Source: Streptomyces albicerus
GTDB lineage: Bacteria > Actinomycetota > Actinomycetes > Streptomycetales > Streptomycetaceae
Direction of reading: 5' to 3'
DNA: 64,000 nucleotides
Assembly (NCBI RefSeq): GCF_008905045.1
Contig: NZ_VWMY01000001.1
Location: forward strand, 264,673-328,672
The position numbers were made by a program, and so were the translations under genes. Below the pieces are notes generated by a model. That model saw only the letters and a list, made by a program, of their open reading frames with translations, did not search any database and was not told the origin of the DNA. Below are positions 1 to 10,444 of the stretch, piece after piece; position 1 is the stretch's first letter, and each line of letters opens with the position of its first letter.

Positions 1-49
1 GGGTGACGGCAGTCGTGATCCGGCGCGTCCTCCCGACAGGCGCGGGGGA

Positions 50-83
50 CTTTGTACAGCCCCTTTCCTAACCCCTTGTCGAA
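50..83 (+). promoter_or_regulatory. Putative ROK-regulator box upstream of the ROK gene
   Basis: Two elements seen here recur upstream of the sugar ABC operon at 1500-1521. CTTTGTnCArCCCCTT (50-65) matches 14 of 16 positions of 1500-1515, and AACCCCTTGTCGAA (70-83) matches 13 of 14 positions of 1508-1521. The repeat lies 83-116 bases ahead of the ROK start codon and 77-98 bases ahead of the binding-protein start. ROK repressors commonly control themselves and the adjacent sugar operon, so an operator is inferred; binding is not shown by the sequence. Confidence 0.5.
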
Positions 84-165
84 AGTCCCGGCAGGCCATA
101 GCCTTGCGCCGCGCCGGGGCCGACGGTCCCCGCCATGGCCTGGAGGGACCGAGGGGGCACATCGG

Positions 166-1443
166 GTGAAGCGCACGTCACGCGACATACGCACCGCGAA
201 CCGCTATGGGGTGCTGCGCCAGATCATCGCCCACTCGCCCACATCCCGGCAGGAGCTGGCCGCCGCGACCGGGCTGAGCCTGGCCACGGTCGCCACGCTG
301 GTCGGTGAGCTGCTCGACCTCGGGATGCTGACGGAGGTCGGGTTCGAGGACTCCGCGGGTGGCCGCCCGCGGGGCCTCGTGGCCGTCAACGCGTCGGGGG
401 GCGCGTTGATCGGCGTCGACATCGCGGAGACGTACGTACGCGTCGAGCTGTTCGATCTCGCGCTGAACGTGCTGGCCCGCGCCGCCGAGGACATGCGCCC
501 CGGTGAGATCCGCCCGGAGCAGGTCGTCGGGCATGTCGCCACGGCCGTCGGCTCGGTGGTCGCGCAGGCCGGGGTCGAGGGCGCGCGCGTCCTCGGGGTC
601 GGCGTCAGCGTGCCGGGCCAGGTGGACCGGGAGGCCGGCGTCTGTGAGTACGCGCCGAACTGGGACTGGCACGACGTGCCGCTGCTCGACCTGCTCTCCG
701 AGCACATCGCGTATCCGCTGTACCTCGACAATCCGCTGCGCGCCTGCGCGGTCGCCGAGCTGTGGTTCGGGGCGGCGCGCGGGCGCGGGGACGCCGTGGT
801 GGTGAACCTCGGGACCGGGGTCGGCGCCGGGCTCGCCCTGGGCGGCGGGCTGCACCGGGGCGTGAGCAACAGCGCCGGCGAGTGGGGCCACACCACGCTC
901 GTGCTCGACGGGCGGCTGTGCCACTGCGGCAACCACGGGTGCGTGGAGACGTATGTCGGGGCGCCCGGAATCATGCTGAATCTGCGGGAGTTGAGCCCCG
1001 GGAGCACCCTGCTGCACCCCGAGGACCAGACGGCGACGATCAACGCGCTCGCGCGCGGAGTCGCCGCGCAGGACCCGGTGGCGACCAAGGTCGTCCGGGA
1101 CACGGCGCGTTATCTGGGCGCCGCGATCGCCGACCTGGTGAACCTCCTGAACCCCGAGGTGGTCGTGCTCAGCAGCTGGGTCGCGGCCACGCTCGGCGAG
1201 CCGCTGCTGGCCGAGGTGCGGGAGGCCGTGGCCCGGCACGCGCTGAGACGGCCGCTGGCTGCCACGGAGATCGTCCTCTCCCCCATTCCCACCGATCCGG
1301 TGTGCCTCGGCGCGGCGACCTTCGCGCTGGAGGGAGCCCTCACCTCGGCGAGCCAGAAACCGGCGGGCGGCAGGTCCGCCGCACGTCGCGCCACCACCGC
1401 CGCTGCTGCTGCCGCGAGGAGCCGTACAACACCACGTTCATGA
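166..1443 (+). CDS. ROK family transcriptional regulator
   Basis: This 425-residue protein is a sugar-responsive repressor of the ROK (NagC/XylR) class. An N-terminal winged helix (residues 5-55, with TSRQELAAATGLSLATVATL) precedes a ROK sugar-kinase-like domain. That domain carries GVSVPGQVD, the GTGVGAGL loop and the zinc motif CHCGNHGCVE (about residues 253-262). GTG 166 was chosen because GAGGGGG lies 8 bases upstream and the protein then starts at the helix-turn-helix; an upstream ATG in frame adds a low-complexity leader. The Ala/Arg/Thr-rich tail after about residue 390 is beyond the family fold. It stands 154 bp ahead of the sugar ABC operon, its likely target; the sugar is unknown, but the terminal enzyme suggests a beta-galactoside. 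Confidence 0.88.
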   Translation: MKRTSRDIRTANRYGVLRQIIAHSPTSRQELAAATGLSLATVATLVGELLDLGMLTEVGFEDSAGGRPRGLVAVNASGGALIGVDIAETYVRVELFDLALNVLARAAEDMRPGEIRPEQVVGHVATAVGSVVAQAGVEGARVLGVGVSVPGQVDREAGVCEYAPNWDWHDVPLLDLLSEHIAYPLYLDNPLRACAVAELWFGAARGRGDAVVVNLGTGVGAGLALGGGLHRGVSNSAGEWGHTTLVLDGRLCHCGNHGCVETYVGAPGIMLNLRELSPGSTLLHPEDQTATINALARGVAAQDPVATKVVRDTARYLGAAIADLVNLLNPEVVVLSSWVAATLGEPLLAEVREAVARHALRRPLAATEIVLSPIPTDPVCLGAATFALEGALTSASQKPAGGRSAARRATTAAAAAARSRTTPRS

Positions 1444-1499
1444 CGGCCGCGGGCCCGCCGTGTCCGGCATCTCGAACCCTCCACAACACTTCGAACGGG

Positions 1500-1521
1500 C
1501 TTTGTCCAACCCCTTGCCGAA
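1500..1521 (+). promoter_or_regulatory. Putative ROK-regulator box upstream of the sugar ABC operon
   Basis: This is the second copy of the element found at 50-83. CTTTGTCCAACCCCTT is followed directly by GCCGAA, and GCCGAAGG repeats again at 1528-1535. The site lies in the 154-bp gap between the ROK gene and the ABC operon. Operator function is inferred from recurrence and position only. Confidence 0.5.
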
Positions 1522-1597
1522 GCCTTAGCCGAAGGTTAACTTCCCCGCACCGCACAGCGATTTGAGCCGCCGCCGTACTCGAGACAAGGACGTCAGA

Positions 1598-2863
1598 ATG
1601 TCGGCACTGAGCAACAGCAACTGGGACCGTCGATCCGTACTGCGAGCCGCCGCGGGCCTCGCCGCGCTGGGCCCGCTGGCCGCGTGTGGCGGCAACACCG
1701 GCCGTGAGGGCGGGGGTTCCTCGGGCAAGGTCCTCACGCAGTACTTCCACGCGTACGGGGAGGCCGGTACGCAGGAGGCCATCAAGAAGTACGCGAAGGC
1801 CTACGACGATGCCCGCGTGACCACCCAGTGGATCACCGGCAACAACTTCGAGAGCAAGCTTTTTTCGTCGCTGCTCACCGACAACGCGCCGGACGTCTTC
1901 GAGTTCCACCCTCAGCTGCAGCTGATCAAGAGCGGTCAGGTGGCGCCGCTGGACGACATCCTCGGCCCGGTCAAGGACGACTTCAACCCGGCCGACATCA
2001 AGTCGCACACGGTCGACGGCAAGGTCTACGGCGTCCGGATGATCGACGACCCGCAGTTCTTCTTCTACCGCAAGTCGCTGCTGGAGAAGGCGGGCCTGGG
2101 GGTGCCCCAGACCCTCGACGAGCTCGCCGAGGCCGCCGCCAAGCTCACCACCGACAAGGTCAAGGGCCTGTTCATCGGCAACAGCATGGTGTCGACGAAC
2201 TACGCCCTGGTCTGGGCGGCCGGCGCCGACCAGCTCAACGCCAAGAACGAGATCGCGTACCACACCGACGACGTGGCCAACGCGCTGAAGGTGTACCGCA
2301 AGATGTTCACCAGCGGACACCTCCTCCTGGACGCGCCTGCCGACTACTGGGACCCCTCCGCGCTGGTCCAGGGCCTCACCGCGATCCAGTGGTGCGGCAT
2401 GTGGGCCATGCCCGTGATGCAGAAAGCCCTCGGCGACGACCTCGGCATATTCCCCTTCCCCTCGGCTGCCTCCGGTGCCAAGCCCGCGGTCTACAACGGC
2501 GGTTGGTCCATGTTCGTCAACGCCAAGGGCAAGAACGTCGACCTGGCCAAGGAGTACGTGAAGTGGCTCTGGATCGACCAGAAGGAGTACCAGGAGGACT
2601 GGGCGCTCAGCTACGGCTTCCACATCCCGCCGCGCAAGTCGATCGCCGAGTCCGCCGACAAGCTGAAGTCGGGTCTGCCCGCTGAGGGCGTCAAGCTCTT
2701 CACGGACTACGGGCGCTTCGACAACATCTCCTGGACCCAGGCGATGATCACCGCGCTCGAGGAAGTGATCGCCAACGCCGTCCGCAAGGGCACGGACCCG
2801 GAGAAGGCCCTCGACGCCGCGGACAAGAAGGTCAACCTCGAACTCAAGAAGCTCTTCGGATAG
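1598..2863 (+). CDS. Sugar ABC transporter substrate-binding lipoprotein
   Basis: A 421-residue extracellular solute-binding protein of family 1 (CUT1), which captures a sugar and delivers it to the two permeases that follow. The N-terminus combines a twin-arginine motif (DRRSVLR, residues 10-16) with a lipobox (PLAAC, Cys30), so it is probably Tat-exported and lipid-anchored. The start ATG 1598 follows AAGGA by 7 bases. A binding-protein fold is supported by segments such as DNAPDVFEFHP, KVYGVRMIDDPQFFFYRKSLLEKAG and NGGWSMFVNAKGKN, which are typical of the family. It is the first gene of the operon 1598-7647. No ATPase gene is present, so a shared MsiK-type ATPase elsewhere is expected, as is usual for CUT1 systems in Streptomyces. 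Confidence 0.92.
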   Translation: MSALSNSNWDRRSVLRAAAGLAALGPLAACGGNTGREGGGSSGKVLTQYFHAYGEAGTQEAIKKYAKAYDDARVTTQWITGNNFESKLFSSLLTDNAPDVFEFHPQLQLIKSGQVAPLDDILGPVKDDFNPADIKSHTVDGKVYGVRMIDDPQFFFYRKSLLEKAGLGVPQTLDELAEAAAKLTTDKVKGLFIGNSMVSTNYALVWAAGADQLNAKNEIAYHTDDVANALKVYRKMFTSGHLLLDAPADYWDPSALVQGLTAIQWCGMWAMPVMQKALGDDLGIFPFPSAASGAKPAVYNGGWSMFVNAKGKNVDLAKEYVKWLWIDQKEYQEDWALSYGFHIPPRKSIAESADKLKSGLPAEGVKLFTDYGRFDNISWTQAMITALEEVIANAVRKGTDPEKALDAADKKVNLELKKLFG

Positions 2864-2884
2864 GGCCGACGGACAGGTATCGAG

Positions 2885-3847
2885 ATGTCGACCACCAAGA
2901 CGCGCGACGTCGCGCGCCCCGCCCCGGCCAAGGTCTCCAAGACCAAGCCGCGGCGGGGCGTGGGGGGCAGCACGTTCAACTTCTGGCTCTTCACCGGCCC
3001 GTTCCTCATCGGCCTGGTGATCTTCGTCTACATCCCCATCGGATGGAGCGCCTGGCTCAGCTTCTTCGAGGCGCGCTACACGGTCACGCCCGACAAGTTC
3101 GTCGGCTTCGACAACTACAAGCTGATGCTGACGAACGGCGACTTCACCAAGTCGCTCGTCACCTTCACCGTCTTCGCCGCGATCGTCGTGCCGATCACCT
3201 GGGCACTGTCGCTCGGCCTGGCGCTGATGGTGCACCGGCTGCGGTTCATGAAGGCGTTCTTCCGGTCGGTCTTCTTCCTGCCGACGGCGGTCAGTTTCGT
3301 CGCCGCCTCGCTGATCTGGAAGATGTCCATCTTCAGCGGTGTCCGCTTCGGTCTGATGAACACCATCCTCGGCGTGCTCGGGATCGAGAACGTCGCCTGG
3401 CTGGCCGACCCCAACCCGCCCTGGTACTGGTTGGTCATCGTCACCGTACGTCTGTGGCTCCAGGCCGGCTTCTTCATGATCCTTTTCCTGGCGGCTCTGC
3501 AGAACATTCCGCCGGAGCTCTACGAGGCCGCCGCGATCGACGGCGCCAAGCCGGGCTGGCAGACCTTCCGGTACATCACGCTGCCCCAGCTGCGGGCCAC
3601 GTCGACGGCCGTGATCCTGCTGCTACTGGTGGCCGCGTACCAGGCGTTCGACGAGTTCTTCAACCTCCTCTCCAAGACGACCTGGGGCCGCCCGCCCCTC
3701 GTCGAGCTGTACTACACCGCCCTGGGCGACGACCAGGACTACGGCGCCGGCAGCGCGGGCGCGGTCATCCTGACCCTGCTGATCTGCATGGTGACGATGC
3801 TCCAGGGCAGGTTCATGGGCTTCGGAAGGGGGGAGGAGAACAAGTGA
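2885..3847 (+). CDS. Sugar ABC transporter permease (MalF-type)
   Basis: A 320-residue inner-membrane permease that forms one half of the sugar channel. After a basic cytoplasmic N-terminus, about six transmembrane segments are visible, starting with NFWLFTGPFLIGLVIFVYIP. The EAA loop that contacts the ATPase is clear at about residues 213-235 (ELYEAAAIDGAKPGWQTFRY). The gene starts 21 bp after the binding protein and its last four bases overlap the GTG start of the next permease (GTGA), indicating translational coupling. Confidence 0.93.
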   Translation: MSTTKTRDVARPAPAKVSKTKPRRGVGGSTFNFWLFTGPFLIGLVIFVYIPIGWSAWLSFFEARYTVTPDKFVGFDNYKLMLTNGDFTKSLVTFTVFAAIVVPITWALSLGLALMVHRLRFMKAFFRSVFFLPTAVSFVAASLIWKMSIFSGVRFGLMNTILGVLGIENVAWLADPNPPWYWLVIVTVRLWLQAGFFMILFLAALQNIPPELYEAAAIDGAKPGWQTFRYITLPQLRATSTAVILLLLVAAYQAFDEFFNLLSKTTWGRPPLVELYYTALGDDQDYGAGSAGAVILTLLICMVTMLQGRFMGFGRGEENK

Positions 3848-4740
3848 CGACCCTCATGGAAACCCGCAAGACCGACGTCGAACCTCCGAAGAAGCGCGAG
3901 CGCAGGCGCGACCGACGTGGTGTCCTCGGCTCCGCCGGCCTCTACACCGCCACCGGCATCTGTGCCCTGCTCTTCCTGGTCCCCTTCTACCTGATCGTCC
4001 GCAACGCCCTGTCCACGGACGCCGAGATCACCGGCGAGGACTGGCAGTTCTTCCCCACGGACATCCAGTGGGGCAACATCACGGAGCTGTTCGACGACCC
4101 GACGGTCCCGTTCGCCCAGTCCCTGTGGAACTCGACGGTCGTCGGTGTCTTGCACACCGTCGGTACGCTGCTGGTCTGCTCGCTCGCGGGATACGGCCTC
4201 GCCCGGATCCCGTACAAGCACGCGAACAAGATCTTCTACGCGGTCCTGGTGACCCTGATGGTCCCGGCCGCCGTGACCTTCGTACCGAGCTTCGTGCTGG
4301 TCTCGTCACTCGGCTGGGTGTCGAGTATGCAAGGTCTCATCGTTCCGGGGCTCTTCAGTGGTTTCACCTGCTTCCTGTTCCGGCAGTACTTCCTGGGGTT
4401 CCCCAAGGAGTTGGAGGAGGCGGCGCGCGTGGACGGGCTCGGGTACTGGGGTGCGTACTGGCGCATCGTCGTACCCAACTCGCTGAACTTCTTCGCCGCG
4501 ATCGCCACCATCACCTTCATCAGCGGCTGGAACGCCTTCCTGTGGCCCCTGGTCATCGGTCAGGATCAGGAGGCGTGGACGGTACAGGTCGCGCTCTCCT
4601 CGTACATGACCAACCAGACCGTCAACTTCCATCTGATCTTCATGGCCACGGCCATCTCGATCCTGCCCCTGGTGCTCGTGTTCCTGTTCCTCCAGCGCTG
4701 GCTGGTGCAGGGGGTCGCGCAGACCGGCATCAAGGGCTGA
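3844..4740 (+). CDS. Sugar ABC transporter permease (MalG-type)
   Basis: A 298-residue partner permease. GTG 3844 overlaps the stop of the upstream permease by 4 bp, and the preceding open frame is not a gene. The N-terminal 37 residues are charged and cytoplasmic (KKRERRRDRRG), followed by about six membrane helices. The EAA loop is at about residues 190-212 (ELEEAARVDGLGYWGAYWRI). It heterodimerises with the 2885-3847 product. The downstream GH2 gene starts 12 bp after its stop, so uptake and hydrolysis are co-transcribed. Confidence 0.93.
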   Translation: MTTLMETRKTDVEPPKKRERRRDRRGVLGSAGLYTATGICALLFLVPFYLIVRNALSTDAEITGEDWQFFPTDIQWGNITELFDDPTVPFAQSLWNSTVVGVLHTVGTLLVCSLAGYGLARIPYKHANKIFYAVLVTLMVPAAVTFVPSFVLVSSLGWVSSMQGLIVPGLFSGFTCFLFRQYFLGFPKELEEAARVDGLGYWGAYWRIVVPNSLNFFAAIATITFISGWNAFLWPLVIGQDQEAWTVQVALSSYMTNQTVNFHLIFMATAISILPLVLVFLFLQRWLVQGVAQTGIKG

Positions 4741-7647
<2,907 letters not shown>

Positions 7648-7661
7648 GAATGTTACCGGTC

Positions 7662-7697
7662 ACACGGCCGTTCGGCTCCCCAGCCGGACGGCCGTGT
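7662..7697 (+). terminator. Intrinsic terminator hairpin after the sugar operon
   Basis: Arms 7662-7677 and 7682-7697 pair over 16 bases with one mismatch, around a 4-base loop. The hairpin begins 14 bp after the GH2 stop and ends 34 bp before the next gene. There is no U-run, as is normal for GC-rich actinomycetes. Confidence 0.75.
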
Positions 7698-7731
7698 TCG
7701 TGTGTTCCCGGCTCCCCCGGAGGTACCCCGC

Positions 7732-8727
7732 GTGAGTGGCTCCATCGAGGTCCGCGGTCTGTCCCGGACCTTCCACACCACCGTCCGCCGCCCCGGATTC
7801 GGGGGCGCGCTCAGATCCCTCGTCAACCCGGAGCGGGTCGCCAAGGACGCCGTCTCCGACATCACCTTCGACGTCTCCCCCGGTGAACTCCTCGCCCTTC
7901 TCGGGCCGAACGGCGCGGGCAAGTCCACCACCATCAAGATGCTCACCGGCATCCTCACCCCCACGTCCGGCGAGGCGCGGGTCGCGGGCGTCGTCCCGTA
8001 CGAGGAGCGCGAGCGCAACGCGCGCAACATCGGGGCCGTGTTCGGGCAGCGCACCCAGCTGTGGTGGGACCTGCCGGTGCGGGAGTCCTTCTCGATCCTG
8101 CGCGACATCTACGACGTGCCCGAGGCCGAACACCGGGTGAGGCTGCGGGAGTTCGACGAGCTGTTGGACCTCTCCTCCTTCTGGGACACCCGCGTACGGC
8201 ACCTCTCGCTCGGCCAGCGCGTCCGCTCCGACCTGGCCGCCGCCCTGCTGCACGATCCGCCGGTGGTGTTCCTCGACGAGCCCACCATCGGCATGGACGT
8301 GGTGGTCAAGGAGCAGGTGCGCGAGTTCCTGCGGTACCAGGTGGAGGAGCGCGGGCGGACGGTACTGCTCACTACGCACGACATGACGGAGGTCGAGCGG
8401 CTCGCCGAGCGGGTCGTCCTGATCAACCACGGGCGGCTCGTCCTGGACGGCACGCTGGACGAGATCCGGCGGAAGTTCGGCTCGACCTGGCAGGTGCGGG
8501 TGACGCTTTCCGACCCGCACGCGCCCGTCGAGCCACTGCCGGGGATCGCGCTGGTGCGGCGCGAGGGCCCGCAGGCGGTGTTCGGTCCGGACGGTCCCAC
8601 GGCGCCGACGATGCACCAGGCGCTGAAGCAGGTCATCGAACGGTACGAGGTGACCGACATCGCCCTGGACGAGGCCGACTTGGAGGACGTGATGCGGGCC
8701 GCGTACGTCCAGGCGGGGGGCGAGTGA
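7732..8727 (+). CDS. ABC-2 type transporter ATP-binding protein
   Basis: A 331-residue cytoplasmic ATPase that powers the two membrane proteins encoded next. Walker A is GPNGAGKST (about residues 58-66), the signature is LSLGQR (about 158-163), Walker B is VVFLDEP (about 179-185), and the switch His is in TTHDM. The ATPase core is followed by about 90 residues typical of NatA/DrrA-like exporters, which usually carry drugs, lipids or polysaccharide. GTG 7732 has GGAGG 7 bases upstream. The stop overlaps the next start (GTGA), indicating coupling. Confidence 0.92.
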   Translation: MSGSIEVRGLSRTFHTTVRRPGFGGALRSLVNPERVAKDAVSDITFDVSPGELLALLGPNGAGKSTTIKMLTGILTPTSGEARVAGVVPYEERERNARNIGAVFGQRTQLWWDLPVRESFSILRDIYDVPEAEHRVRLREFDELLDLSSFWDTRVRHLSLGQRVRSDLAAALLHDPPVVFLDEPTIGMDVVVKEQVREFLRYQVEERGRTVLLTTHDMTEVERLAERVVLINHGRLVLDGTLDEIRRKFGSTWQVRVTLSDPHAPVEPLPGIALVRREGPQAVFGPDGPTAPTMHQALKQVIERYEVTDIALDEADLEDVMRAAYVQAGGE

Positions 8728-9536
8728 CCGTGACAGCCGTCCTGCGCGGCTGGCGGGCCGCCCGTGTCACCCCGCTCGGCGAGCTGCACACCCCGCCCCG
8801 GATGACCGCCGCGCTGCTCCGGCTCACCGTGCAGGTGGTGCTCGTGGCGTCGCTGTGGCAGGGCCTGTACGCGGCCACGGGCACGACCGCCGGCCTCTCC
8901 GAGGACCAGGCCGTCACGTACGCCGTGCTGGCCGTACTGGCCATCCGAATACGGGAGTTGGACCAGTACGCGGGCCGTGACACCGTGCTTCAGCACATGC
9001 ACTTCGGCACGATCGTCTACTGGTACCTGCGCCCGCTCCCACCCCAGCGCTACTACGCGTTCCGGGCGCTCGGCGAGCAGCTGTACGGGCTGGTGTGGGT
9101 GATCGCCGGATACGCGATCTGTCTGGCGGCCGGGGTTGTGGACCCGCCCAAGTCGGCTGCCGTGGCAGGGGTGTTCGCGGTCAGCGCGTTCCTCGGCCAG
9201 TGGGTTCTCTACTACGTGATGCTCGCCATCGATCAGCTGTGCTTCTGGACGCTCCGCAACGGCGCGGCGATGCTGATCCTGATCTTCGCGCAGAACCTGC
9301 TGTCCGGGGTGTACGCGCCGCTGTGGTTCTTCCCCGACTGGTTCATCACGCTCAGCGGCTTCCTGCCGTTCCAGGCGACGCTCAGTGTGCCGCTCTCGCT
9401 GTACGTGGGCCGGATCGAACTGTCCGACGCGGGCCCGCAGTTGGCCGTGCAGGCCGCCTGGGTGGTGGCTCTCGCCCTGCTCACCCGGTTGCTGTGGCGG
9501 CGGGCCGCCCGGCGCGTGATCTCGCAGGGAGGCTGA
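8724..9536 (+). CDS. ABC-2 family transporter permease (DUF990 type)
   Basis: A 270-residue membrane protein with about six hydrophobic helices (for example VVLVASLWQGLYAA and VIAGYAICLAAGVV). It starts at GTG 8724, overlapping the ATPase stop by 4 bp; GTG 8730 is a possible alternative. It belongs with the PF06182-like ABC2_membrane_6 permeases, which occur as adjacent non-identical pairs beside one ATPase. The conserved segment RDTVLQHMHFGTIVYWYLRPLP resembles the RPMP-containing segment of the next permease. The substrate is not predictable. Confidence 0.85.
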   Translation: MTVTAVLRGWRAARVTPLGELHTPPRMTAALLRLTVQVVLVASLWQGLYAATGTTAGLSEDQAVTYAVLAVLAIRIRELDQYAGRDTVLQHMHFGTIVYWYLRPLPPQRYYAFRALGEQLYGLVWVIAGYAICLAAGVVDPPKSAAVAGVFAVSAFLGQWVLYYVMLAIDQLCFWTLRNGAAMLILIFAQNLLSGVYAPLWFFPDWFITLSGFLPFQATLSVPLSLYVGRIELSDAGPQLAVQAAWVVALALLTRLLWRRAARRVISQGG

Positions 9537-9537
9537 C

Positions 9538-10338
9538 ATGTCGGCCAGGACTCTTCGCGTCGTCTGGCGCATCACGAAGCTCAACTTCCGTGCACAGCTG
9601 GAGTATCGCTCCGAGTTCCTGATGATGATCGCGATCGGCGCGGTCTGGCAGGTCTCGGTGATCGTGTTCGCGACCGTGCTGCTCACCCGGTTCACCGGGA
9701 TGGGCGGCTGGGACAGCTCGGACGTCCTTCTGATCCCGGCGACGCGGATGCTGGCGCACGGCCTGTTCGTGCTGTTCCTCGGGCGGGTGCACGGGATAGG
9801 ACGGCAAATCCAGGAGGGGATGATCGACACATATCTGGTGCGCCCGATGCCTGTCTACCGCCAGGTCCAGCTCTCCTTCTTCCCCACGAACGCGATCGGT
9901 GACCTGACAGTGGCGGCAGGCCTGATGGCGGGTGCGCTCGCCCGCAGCGACCTCGACTGGACGCCGACCAGGATCACGTACCTCATCGTCTGTGTCCTCG
10001 GCGGAATGCTCCTGGAGGCGGCCCTGTTCACGGTGGTCGCCTGCGCCTCGCTGCGCTTCCCGGCCGCCGACTACTGGGGCCGCTGGCTGGAGGAGCTGCT
10101 CGGCACGTTCGGCAGCTATCCGCTGAACGTGCTGCCGAAGGCGGTGGGCGGCTTCCTCACGTTCGGGCTGCCGCTGGCCTTCGTCGCGTACTTCCCGGCC
10201 GCGGTGCTGACCGGGCACGACTCCGGTGTCCCGTACTGGCTGGCCGCTGTGTCGCCGCTGCTCGGGGCCGCGGCCTACCTGGGCTCGCGGCTGCTGTGGC
10301 GTTGGAGCCTGCGGCACTACACCGGGGTGAACGGATGA
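9538..10338 (+). CDS. ABC-2 family transporter permease (DUF990 type)
   Basis: The 266-residue second permease of the exporter. ATG 9538 is one base after the previous stop. It has about six membrane helices and the cytoplasmic stretch EGMIDTYLVRPMPVYRQVQ near residues 98-117, a landmark of this permease family. With 7732-8727 and 8724-9536 it completes a three-gene export cassette, ended by a strong hairpin at 10376-10408. Confidence 0.87.
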   Translation: MSARTLRVVWRITKLNFRAQLEYRSEFLMMIAIGAVWQVSVIVFATVLLTRFTGMGGWDSSDVLLIPATRMLAHGLFVLFLGRVHGIGRQIQEGMIDTYLVRPMPVYRQVQLSFFPTNAIGDLTVAAGLMAGALARSDLDWTPTRITYLIVCVLGGMLLEAALFTVVACASLRFPAADYWGRWLEELLGTFGSYPLNVLPKAVGGFLTFGLPLAFVAYFPAAVLTGHDSGVPYWLAAVSPLLGAAAYLGSRLLWRWSLRHYTGVNG

Positions 10339-10375
10339 CGGCGACCTGGCGTTGTCGGCGGGGCGCGTGACGGAG

Positions 10376-10408
10376 CGGGGCCCGGACCAGTGACTGGTCC
10401 GGGCCCCG
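10376..10408. terminator. Bidirectional terminator between convergent genes
   Basis: A perfect 15-bp stem (CGGGGCCCGGACCAG at 10376-10390 and its complement at 10394-10408) closes a 3-base loop. It lies midway between the ABC-2 permease (+) and the MMPL gene (-), so it can end transcription from both sides. Confidence 0.85.
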
Positions 10409-10444
10409 AGGTCGGGCGGGGTTCGATGCCCTGCGGGCAGGCGG

